The position numbers and the translations under genes were made by a program. A model generated the notes under the pieces. The model saw only the letters and a list, made by a program, of their open reading frames with translations. It was not told where the DNA came from and made no database searches. A stretch of DNA of 29,462 nucleotides from Zoogloeaceae bacterium (lineage in GTDB: Bacteria > Pseudomonadota > Gammaproteobacteria > Burkholderiales > Rhodocyclaceae), in contig JAIRLE010000191.1 of assembly GCA_031259605.1 (NCBI GenBank), forward strand, positions 1 through 29,462, read 5' to 3'. This document shows, in pieces, positions 23,538-29,462 of this stretch (the first letter of the stretch is position 1; each line of letters starts with the position of its first letter).

Positions 23538-26393
23538 ATGCGGCTGACTTGGGAAGCAATACAAGATAACGCCCTTCGCTTCGCTGAACGCTGGAAAGAC
23601 GGCCGGAACGAAAAATCCGAGGCACAGGGTTTCGTGCGTGGTGTTCTCGCCGTTTTTGGCGTTGAGGACGCCGATGCCGCCGGACGCTTCGAAAATCCCG
23701 TTCCGCGCGAGGGCGGACACGGCAGTATGGATTACTTCTGGCCGAAGAAACTCGCCGTCGAAATGAAAACGAAAGGCAAGCTGAAGGGCGCTTTTGCGCA
23801 GTTGCAAGAATACGTCCTGCATCTGCCTGCCGCCGAAATACCCGAACTGCTCATGATCAGCGACTTCGATCGGATCGAGCTGGCGTGCCGCACAACAGGC
23901 GTCCGCATCGCCTTCAAGACCAAAGACCTGCGCAAACACGTGCGCCAATTCGCCGAAATCGCCGGTTACGAAACGGCGCGCCCCATCGGGGAACAGGTCG
24001 AGGTCAACGTTCGCGCCGCTGAAAAAATGGCGCGGCTGCACGACACGCTGAAAGGCCACGGTTACGAAGGACACGATCTGGAAGTTTATCTTGTGCGTCT
24101 GCTCTTTTGCATGTTTGCCAAGGACACCGGGATTTTTCCGCGCCAGTCCTTCCTTGACTACATCGAAAACGCCCAGGAAGACGGAAATGACCTTGCCGGG
24201 CGCATTGCCCGGATTTTTGACGTTCTGGACACGCCCGAGGCGATCCGGGCGAAGCGGACGCTGCTCTCCGACGATCTCAGGCAGTTTCGTTACATCAACG
24301 GCGGCCTGTTCAAGGGCGCGTTGCCTTTCGCCGACTTTGACGCGAAGATGCGGAACATCCTCATTGAATGCGCGCGCTTCGATTGGAGCGCCATCAGTCC
24401 CGCCATTTTCGGCGCGATGTTCCAGGGGGTGATGGATAAGGAGCACCGCCGTGAAATCGGCGCGCATTACACCAGTGAAGAAAACATCCTGAAGCTGATA
24501 AGGCCGCTGTTCCTTGACGCGCTATGGAACGAGTTCGAGCGCGCAAGAAATACCCCGAAGGCGCTGGAACGGTTTCACGACAAAATCAGCCGTCTCAAGT
24601 TTCTCGACCCGGCCTGCGGCTGCGGCAACTTTCTGATCCTCACCTACCGGGAACTGCGGCTGCTGGAACTGGAAGTCCTGAAAAACCGGAAAGACCGCCA
24701 GCAACTGAAACTCGACTTTGACGCCCTGAGAGTCAACGTCGGACAGTTCTACGGCATCGAATGCGAGGACTTTCCCTGCCAGATTGCGCAGGTCGGCATG
24801 TGGCTGATGGATCACCAGATGAACCGGCGCGTCTCGGATTTTTTCGGCACGTATTACGCCCGCCTGCCGCTGACGCAGGGCGCGGCCACCGTCTGCGGCA
24901 ACGCCTTGCGCATGGATTGGGAAAACGTCGTGCCGAAGAACGAATTGAGCTACATTCTTGGCAATCCGCCGTTTATCGGTTATTCCAACCAGAGCGAAGC
25001 ACAAAAGGACGACATTTTGCAGGTTTGCGGGCTTGGCAAGGTTGATTATGTGGCGGCATGGTATTTCAAGTCGGCGCAGTACATACAGGGAACACAAGTC
25101 AAGTGTGCCTTTGTGTCGACCAATTCCATTTGTCAGGGGGAGCAGGTTGCCACGGTTTGGAAGCCGCTGGTCGAGCATTACAGCGTTCATATCAATTTCG
25201 GTGTGCCAACATTCAAATGGTCGAATGAGGCAAAAGGCAAGGCGGCGGTTCATTGCGTCGTGGCGGGTTTCAGCTTGCAAAAAACAGAGCCGAACATCAG
25301 TCCATATCTTATAGAAGCGCCGACAGTATTTGTGGAAAGCAGAAGGAAGCCGGTTTGCGATGTTCCGGCGATGACAACGGGCAACCGCCCCGCTGATGGC
25401 GGACATTTGATTATCGAAGCTGAAGATTATGCGGAATTTATCGAAAAAGAGCCGAATGCGACACCGTATATCAAGCGGTTCATGGGTTCTGTGGAATTCA
25501 TCAACGGGAAGAGCCGTTATTGTTTATGGTTGAAAGACGTTGCGCCGGTGGAATTGCGCAAGCTGCCGCTTGTCATGCAGCGTATTGATTTGTGCAAGCG
25601 AGATCGTGAAAACGCCCCGGATTCCGGTCGCAGAAAACTTGCGGATACGCCAGCACTATTCAGGGAGACCTGTAATCCGCAACAATACATTGCAGTCCCG
25701 AAAGTGTCATCGGAGCGGCGGCGCTATATCCCTATAGGATTTTTGAACGAGAATACTATTGCGAGTGACCTCCTGTTTTTAATTCCCTATGCCACCCTCT
25801 ACCACTTCGGCATTTTGACTTCAAGCGTCCATATGGCGTGGGTACGCGCCGTGTGCGGACGGTTGAAAAGCGATTACCGCTACTCGAAGGACATTGTCTA
25901 CAACAACTTTCCCTGGCCGAAGGCGACAGAGGCACAAAAAGCGGAGATTGAAGAACTGGCGCAAAGCGTACTCGACGCGCGGACACGGTTTCGCGGCAGT
26001 TCGCTAGCCGACCTCTACGATCCTCTGACCATGCCGCCGGAACTTCTGAAGGCGCACCAAACCCTCGACCGCGCCATGCTGAAGCGCTACGGATTTTCCG
26101 TCAAAGACACGGAAGCGGCCATCGTGGCGCGGCTGATGGCGCTGCATCGGGCCATGGCGGAAAAACAGGCGCAGGGGCGCGCGCACTGCAAGGAGCGGCG
26201 CAGGTTTACCCTCTCCCGGCCTTCGGCCACCCTCTCCCGCGAGCGGGCGAGGGAAACCCCTGGAGATGAACAGGTTCTGACAACCGGGCGCGCACAAAAG
26301 CGGAAGAGAAAAGGTCTGCCCTGCGGGGGCGCGCGTTCCGCGTCCGTATCGCAAACCGGTGACGATGTTTCGGAAACCATCACGACTTCGTGA
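23538..26393 (+). CDS. MmeI-like type IIL restriction-modification enzyme
   Basis: Predicted single-chain restriction endonuclease and N6-adenine methyltransferase, 951 aa. The N-terminus aligns by eye with MmeI. A PD-(D/E)XK-type nuclease motif is intact as Asp65-x9-Glu75-x-Lys77 (MDYFWPKKLAVEMKTKG), the MmeI spacing. A helical spacer follows (about 130-330), then the methyltransferase with SAM motif I DPACGCGNF (357-365) and catalytic motif IV NPPF (476-479). Residues about 590-860 should be the target recognition domain; this part is visibly richer in A/T than the rest. From about residue 890 the C-terminus is encoded by a family B repeat and unrelated basic sequence, so the native end has probably been replaced. 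AAGGA lies 13 nt upstream of the start. Such enzymes need no partner gene. Confidence 0.88.
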   Translation: MRLTWEAIQDNALRFAERWKDGRNEKSEAQGFVRGVLAVFGVEDADAAGRFENPVPREGGHGSMDYFWPKKLAVEMKTKGKLKGAFAQLQEYVLHLPAAEIPELLMISDFDRIELACRTTGVRIAFKTKDLRKHVRQFAEIAGYETARPIGEQVEVNVRAAEKMARLHDTLKGHGYEGHDLEVYLVRLLFCMFAKDTGIFPRQSFLDYIENAQEDGNDLAGRIARIFDVLDTPEAIRAKRTLLSDDLRQFRYINGGLFKGALPFADFDAKMRNILIECARFDWSAISPAIFGAMFQGVMDKEHRREIGAHYTSEENILKLIRPLFLDALWNEFERARNTPKALERFHDKISRLKFLDPACGCGNFLILTYRELRLLELEVLKNRKDRQQLKLDFDALRVNVGQFYGIECEDFPCQIAQVGMWLMDHQMNRRVSDFFGTYYARLPLTQGAATVCGNALRMDWENVVPKNELSYILGNPPFIGYSNQSEAQKDDILQVCGLGKVDYVAAWYFKSAQYIQGTQVKCAFVSTNSICQGEQVATVWKPLVEHYSVHINFGVPTFKWSNEAKGKAAVHCVVAGFSLQKTEPNISPYLIEAPTVFVESRRKPVCDVPAMTTGNRPADGGHLIIEAEDYAEFIEKEPNATPYIKRFMGSVEFINGKSRYCLWLKDVAPVELRKLPLVMQRIDLCKRDRENAPDSGRRKLADTPALFRETCNPQQYIAVPKVSSERRRYIPIGFLNENTIASDLLFLIPYATLYHFGILTSSVHMAWVRAVCGRLKSDYRYSKDIVYNNFPWPKATEAQKAEIEELAQSVLDARTRFRGSSLADLYDPLTMPPELLKAHQTLDRAMLKRYGFSVKDTEAAIVARLMALHRAMAEKQAQGRAHCKERRRFTLSRPSATLSRERARETPGDEQVLTTGRAQKRKRKGLPCGGARSASVSQTGDDVSETITTS
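26208..26267 (-). repeat. Family B repeat, copy 3 (partial, inside the MmeI-like gene)
   Basis: Reverse copy of the first half of the repeat seen at 2398-2440, containing CTCCAGGGGTTTCCCTCGCC and the hairpin of CTCTCCCGCGAGCGGGCGAG type, here within the 3' end of the MmeI-like coding sequence. GAACAGGTTCT follows directly at 26268-26278, as it does beside family A copies 1 and 3. In frame it encodes a Ser/Arg/Thr-rich tail of about 20 residues. Confidence 0.8.
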
Positions 26394-26561
26394 GTTTGCG
26401 GGCTTGCACCCTGCGAAGGACGCATGCAATGCACCCCCATATCTCCGATAAATCTGCTCCATTTTCTCCGTTTTTAATCGCATCCACAAGCCAACGGGGT
26501 ACGCTGCGTTTGTGTACAGCGGGTACAATTGCCATTTTTTGCGGCACGCTACGAGAATCCC

Positions 26562-26732
26562 CAGCAAGAAATTAGCGGCAGCCCTTCAGGGCTGCCGGTC
26601 AAACTCCATTGGGAAGGGGGTTCTTTCCCCTCGAGAATGGCTACGGTCGAAACCCCGGCCGTAAGAATGGGGTCTCAACCTTCGCGCCTTTCTTACGGGC
26701 GGGGTTTCAAACCGGAGTTGGTTTTACGATGA
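26562..26732 (+). repeat. Family A palindromic repeat, copy 5
   Basis: Full-length copy in the 335-nt gap after the MmeI-like gene. Left hairpin at 26576-26597 has 10-bp arms around AGCCCTTCAGGGCT; central stem 26649-26667 with 26690-26708. Its end GTTTTACGATGA includes the start codon of the sigma-54 activator, and its GGAG at 26714-26717 is the only ribosome site candidate. The stretch 26394-26561 before it shows no gene or clear promoter. Confidence 0.92.
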
Positions 26733-28084
26733 ACGTCACCGAGAAGCAAGCCATCCTGATTGTGGAAGATGATGCCGGTTTGCGCGAGGCCATTTGCGAC
26801 ACGCTGGAACTGGCGGGGCGCACGGTGTTTTGCGCGTCAGGCGGAACGGAGGCGCTGGCGATTCTCGCGGCGCAAAAGATCGCCATCGTCGTCAGCGATG
26901 TGCGCATGTCGCCGATGGACGGCATCATGCTGCTGAAGGAAATCCGCCAGCGGCAGCCGCAGTTGCCGGTGCTGCTGATGACCGCCTACGCCGAGGTGGA
27001 CAAGGCGGTGGAAGCCATGCGCTTGGGCGCGTGCGATTTTTTGCTGAAACCCTTCGAGCCTTCGGCGCTGCTTCAGCAAATCGACAAATATGCCCTGCCT
27101 GAACCCGGCGCGATTTCAGGGGTCATTGCCGTCGATCCGGTCAGTCTCAACCTGTTCGGCATTGCCGGGCGTGTCGCCCAGACCGACGCCACCGTGCTGT
27201 TGACCGGAGAATCCGGTGTCGGCAAGGAAGTGGTGGCTCGCTTCATTCACAAAAATTCCGCGCGCAGGGAAGGGCCGTTTGTCGCCATCAACTGTGCCGC
27301 CATTCCCGAAAACCTGCTGGAAGCCACGTTGTTTGGTTACGAAAAAGGCGCGTTCACCGGCGCGCAGACGGCGCAGGCGGGCAAGTTCGAGCAGGCGCAG
27401 GATGGTTCCCTGCTGCTCGATGAAGTCACGGAGATGCCGCTTTCCCTGCAAGCCAAACTGTTGCGCGTGTTGCAGGAACGGGAAGTCGAGCGCGTTGGCG
27501 GCAAAAGACCCATCCGCCTCAATATCCGCGTCATCGCCACTTCCAACCGCGACATGATGGCCGCCGTGCAGCGCGGCGTCTTCCGCGAGGATTTGTATTA
27601 CCGGCTCAATGTCTTTCCCATCCTCATTCCCGCCCTGCGCCAGCGTCCCGCCGACATCGCGCCATTGGCGCGGCATTTCGTGCAGGAGCACGGCGCCGTC
27701 ATCGGACGGCCTGGTCTTTCCCTTTCCGCGGAGGCCGAAGCCGTCCTGACCGCTCATCCCTGGCCAGGCAACGTGCGCGAACTGGAAAATACCCTGCAGC
27801 GCGCCATGATCCTTGCGCCGGGAAAAATCATCGAAGCAAAATCGCTGTCCCTGCCTCTTGCGCTTTCCCCGTCCATTTTGCCGCCAGTGGAAGAAAAACT
27901 ACGGAATGCGGAAAAAAGCGCCGATAATGGCAACATGAAGGATCTGGAACGGGAGCATATTCTCAGGATACTGGCGGAAGTGCGCGGTTCCCGCAAGGCG
28001 ACCGCCGAACGCCTGGGCATTTCCGACCGTACCTTGCGCTACAAACTGAAGCAATACAAGGAGGAAGGTTATCTTCAGGATTGA
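26729..28084 (+). CDS. flrC: Sigma-54-dependent flagellar regulator (FlrC/FleR-like)
   Basis: NtrC-class activator of 451 aa. Receiver domain 1-120 with Asp14-Asp15, phosphoacceptor Asp57 (VVSDVRMSPMDG) and Lys107. The AAA+ domain (about 135-370) has Walker A GESGVGKE (160-167), the sigma-54-contact loop GAFTGA (207-212), Walker B LLLDE (228-232) and NVRELENTLQRA. The C-terminal Fis-type helix-turn-helix ends ERLGISDRTLRYKLKQYKEEGY. The position before fliE and the sigma-54 promoter there fit an FlrC/FleR role in activating flagellar basal-body genes. Start: ATG 26729 lies at the exact end of a family A repeat; an upstream frame from 26609 is repeat only. The cognate kinase (FlrB/FleS) is not in the window. 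Confidence 0.9.
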   Translation: MNVTEKQAILIVEDDAGLREAICDTLELAGRTVFCASGGTEALAILAAQKIAIVVSDVRMSPMDGIMLLKEIRQRQPQLPVLLMTAYAEVDKAVEAMRLGACDFLLKPFEPSALLQQIDKYALPEPGAISGVIAVDPVSLNLFGIAGRVAQTDATVLLTGESGVGKEVVARFIHKNSARREGPFVAINCAAIPENLLEATLFGYEKGAFTGAQTAQAGKFEQAQDGSLLLDEVTEMPLSLQAKLLRVLQEREVERVGGKRPIRLNIRVIATSNRDMMAAVQRGVFREDLYYRLNVFPILIPALRQRPADIAPLARHFVQEHGAVIGRPGLSLSAEAEAVLTAHPWPGNVRELENTLQRAMILAPGKIIEAKSLSLPLALSPSILPPVEEKLRNAEKSADNGNMKDLEREHILRILAEVRGSRKATAERLGISDRTLRYKLKQYKEEGYLQD

Positions 28085-28091
28085 AGCGCGG

Positions 28092-28108
28092 CTGGCCTGG
28101 AATTTGCT
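28092..28108 (+). promoter_or_regulatory. Sigma-54 promoter of fliE
   Basis: CTGGCCTGGAATTTGCT matches the sigma-54 consensus YTGGCACGRNNNTTGCW at all but two of its positions and keeps the GG-N10-GC spacing. It begins 8 nt after the stop of the FlrC-like gene and lies 56 nt before the fliE start. It is probably activated by that neighbour. Confidence 0.8.
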
Positions 28109-28163
28109 CATGCGATGAGTGGACTGAGGCGACAGACCCCCAGCGATTTACCGGAGTTTTATC

Positions 28164-28490
28164 ATGGATACCAAAGGCATGGAACAGATGCTGGCCCTCC
28201 TGCACGGCACTGCCGCGCAGGCCGCTGGCGGCAACGCGAAAGCCGCCGAGTCTGGCGCGGCGGGCGACGCCAATTTCGCGCAGGCGCTGAAGAATTCCAT
28301 TGATCAGGTCAACAACGCGCAAAAGCAGGCGACGCAGATGGCGGAAAATCTTGCCGCTGGCAACAGCGAGCAAAATCTGCACGAAGTCATGATCGCCCTG
28401 CAAACCGCTTCCATCTCCTTTCAGGAAATGGTGCAGGTACGGAACCGCCTGGTCAGCGCCTATCAGGATGTAATGAACATGCAGGTGTAG
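28164..28490 (+). CDS. fliE: Flagellar hook-basal body protein FliE
   Basis: Small rod/MS-ring adaptor protein exported by the flagellar type III apparatus, 108 aa. The conserved C-terminal half is clear: FAQALKNSIDQVNNAQKQA, NLHEVMIALQTASISFQEMVQVRNRLVSAYQDVMNMQV. The N-terminus is less conserved, Gly/Ala-rich. GGAG at about 28151-28154 is the ribosome site. In flagellar clusters fliE is normally followed by fliF, fliG and others; here a cupin gene on the opposite strand follows, so the operon is interrupted or fliE is a single-gene unit. Confidence 0.95.
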   Translation: MDTKGMEQMLALLHGTAAQAAGGNAKAAESGAAGDANFAQALKNSIDQVNNAQKQATQMAENLAAGNSEQNLHEVMIALQTASISFQEMVQVRNRLVSAYQDVMNMQV

Positions 28491-28516
28491 TGTTCAGGGG
28501 CGTTGGAGGGAAAGCG

Positions 28517-28548
28517 GCAAAATCAACGGCGGGGCGATCCCGCCGTTG
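28517..28548 (-). terminator. Hairpin at the end of the cupin gene
   Basis: Perfect 10-bp inverted repeat CAACGGCGGG / CCCGCCGTTG (28524-28548) around a 5-nt loop. It overlaps the cupin stop codon. On the minus strand it is followed by ATTTTGCC, a short T run, so it may end the cupin transcript. On the plus strand there is no T run for fliE. Confidence 0.4.
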
Positions 28549-28987
28549 TGATGAACAGCGTCACCAGCGCCTCGTCGCCTACCTGACGGCTTTTGTGGCC
28601 GTGGATTTCCGGGTCGAAGGCTATGTTTTCGGGCAGCAGATCGTTGGAATAGAAGCCTTCGCCCGCTGAAAACCGGCGGCTGAAACCGTCGCGCAGGATG
28701 ATTTCCATTTGTCCGGCGAGAATGAAGGTCCATTGCGGACGGGTCGTGCAGTGGAATTCGCTGGCGAACCCGACCGGAGAATGCCGGAATTGAATGTTTT
28801 CAACAGGGAAGCGTCTGGAAAGGCGCACGGCGGGTGTCCCCTCTGGGAGCGGCAGGGCGTCTTCGCGGAAACGGGCGTAACCATCCGCGCCAGTGTACAA
28901 GGTGGTTTGGGTCAGCATGGCGTTGCTTTCATCGTGGGTGGAAAAGGAAGGGTGCCGAGGCGTCATCGCCATGATCGCGATACCCAT
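28523..28987 (-). CDS. Cupin-domain protein
   Basis: Probable beta-barrel cupin of 154 aa with no predicted signal peptide. The cupin core runs over about 65-130: FHCTTRPQWTFILAGQMEIIL (first motif region) and FSAGEGFYSNDLLPENIAFDPEIHGHKSRQV (second). The metal-ligand pattern is incomplete, with fewer histidines than a classical dioxygenase-type cupin, so a binding or regulatory role is also possible. The start at 28987 has a strong GGAGG site on the minus strand; ATGs at 28972 and 28918 are alternatives. It converges with fliE and diverges from tkt. The substrate is unknown. Confidence 0.75.
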   Translation of the reverse strand: MGIAIMAMTPRHPSFSTHDESNAMLTQTTLYTGADGYARFREDALPLPEGTPAVRLSRRFPVENIQFRHSPVGFASEFHCTTRPQWTFILAGQMEIILRDGFSRRFSAGEGFYSNDLLPENIAFDPEIHGHKSRQVGDEALVTLFITTAGSPRR

Positions 28988-29151
28988 ATGCCCTCCTGAC
29001 GTAAAACCTCGTGGATGCGCCGCTTGCGGCGCTCAGTCTCCGCCGCCTGTTTCAGGCATACGACCGCTCGTCCAAAGTGTACCGTAGACGAGGTTGGGAC
29101 GCACTGGACGGCGGGCTTGCGCGCAGGGCAATTGCATGAGTGCCCGTTTTT
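28988..29151. other. Intergenic region between cupin gene and family B copy
   Basis: No gene is supported here. It contains the perfect inverted repeat GCGCCGC-TT-GCGGCGC (29017-29032), roughly 30 nt upstream of the cupin start, which might be an operator or simply palindromic sequence. Short frames in this region lack ribosome sites. Confidence 0.5.
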
Positions 29152-29227
29152 CCCCTCTCCCGCTTGCGGGGAGAGGGTATCGCCCATTCACCGCTTCCTG
29201 CCCCAATTACGCACGATTTGATGCTCC
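29152..29227 (+). repeat. Family B repeat, copy 2
   Basis: CCCCTCTCCCGCTTGCGGGGAG hairpin region followed by a stretch from GGGTATCGCCCATTC to CCCCAATTACGCACGATTTG and ATGCTCC. The second half matches 2460-2510 with few changes; the GGCGCTTTAGCGCC hairpin of copy 1 is absent. It lies 81 nt before the tkt start. Confidence 0.8.
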
Positions 29228-29275
29228 TGCCCTGATTGCCCCGCGTTCCTTACGGACGCCTGATCGTCGATCTCG

Positions 29276-29281
29276 TATAAT
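29276..29281 (+). promoter_or_regulatory. Possible -10 box for tkt
   Basis: Perfect TATAAT, 26 nt before the transketolase start. No recognisable -35 lies 17 nt upstream. A short leader would result. Confidence 0.35.
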
Positions 29282-29307
29282 GCTGTCTTTTTCCGGCAGC
29301 CGAACTC

Positions 29308-29462
29308 ATGTGCGCGAATTCTTCCAGGGCATCCTTCAATCCTCTGACCGGCGCGCTTCGCGCCTTGTCCATCGACGCCATCCAGAAAGCCAATTCCGGA
29401 CACCCCGGCGCACCGCTGGGCATGGCGGAAATCGCTGAAGTTCTCTGGCGGCGATATTTGCG
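29308..29462 (+). CDS. tkt: Transketolase, N-terminal part (cut by window end)
   Basis: The first 51 codons of a thiamine-diphosphate-dependent transketolase, which exchanges two-carbon ketol units in the pentose phosphate and Calvin pathways. The frame reads MCANSSRASFNPL, then LRALSIDAIQKANSGHPG and APLGMAEIAEVLWRRYL, the standard N-terminal signature including the His of SGHPGAPLG. The start at 29308 is chosen because it is the first ATG of that frame after a perfect -10 box. The rest lies beyond the window. Confidence 0.93.
   Translation, partial: MCANSSRASFNPLTGALRALSIDAIQKANSGHPGAPLGMAEIAEVLWRRYL

Noticed and set aside
26529..26732. Short ORFs inside the family A repeats (for example ending GRGFKPELVLR)
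   Set aside because: They recur with each copy and are likely to be annotated as hypothetical proteins in many genomes, but the sequence is made of inverted repeats, differs in frame between copies and has no ribosome site.
42..26732. CRISPR or tandem array interpretation of the repeats
   Set aside because: The copies are thousands of bases apart, in both orientations, long and internally palindromic, and no cas genes are present.

Overview
This GC-rich window most likely comes from a betaproteobacterium, perhaps of the Rhodocyclales type. The lineage is inferred from gene content: leuS-lptE-holA order, separate hisI and hisE genes next to a HIT-family gene and tatA, an E. coli-type MotA/MotB pair, and a cheY-cheZ-cheA block preceded by two cheV genes. 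No RNA gene or CRISPR array was seen.

Layout: (1) 273-2198 holds a CnoX/YbbN-type thioredoxin-TPR protein, a MarR-family regulator and an OmpA-like lipoprotein. (2) 2597-6779 is leuS-lptE-holA, joining translation with lipopolysaccharide transport and replication. (3) 6977-10491 is the histidine operon hisB-H-A-F-I-E, tightly coupled, followed by hinT and a lone tatA that faces a convergent NUDIX gene. (4) 11878-21274 is a motility and chemotaxis block: motA, motB, a 57-residue unknown ORF, cheR, cheB, two cheV paralogues, cheY, cheZ and cheA. No cheW, cheD or receptor gene lies in the window. (5) 21700-23452 carries an unknown exported coiled-coil protein and tyrA. (6) 23538-26393 encodes a large MmeI-like (type IIL) restriction-modification enzyme. 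(7) 26729-28490 carries an FlrC/FleR-like sigma-54 activator and fliE, with an excellent sigma-54 promoter between them. (8) A cupin gene on the minus strand and the first 51 codons of transketolase end the window.

The most unusual feature is non-coding. Five copies of a roughly 120-170 bp palindromic repeat (family A, built of successive hairpins) lie between gene modules, in both orientations. A second short repeat (family B, three copies) lies directly beside one of them, inside the 3' end of the restriction-modification gene, and before tkt. These repeats touch coding sequence: one supplies the holA stop codon, one supplies the start codon and upstream region of the flagellar regulator, and one forms the C-terminal tail of the MmeI-like enzyme. 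Family A copies occur at several places where usual neighbour genes are missing (hisG/D/C before hisB, for example), which suggests a role in rearrangement.

Functionally, the flagellar and chemotaxis genes form a coherent signalling set: receptor coupling through the CheW-like domains of CheV, CheA kinase, CheY, CheZ phosphatase, CheR/CheB adaptation and the MotAB stator. FlrC-type regulator and sigma-54 then control basal-body assembly starting at fliE.
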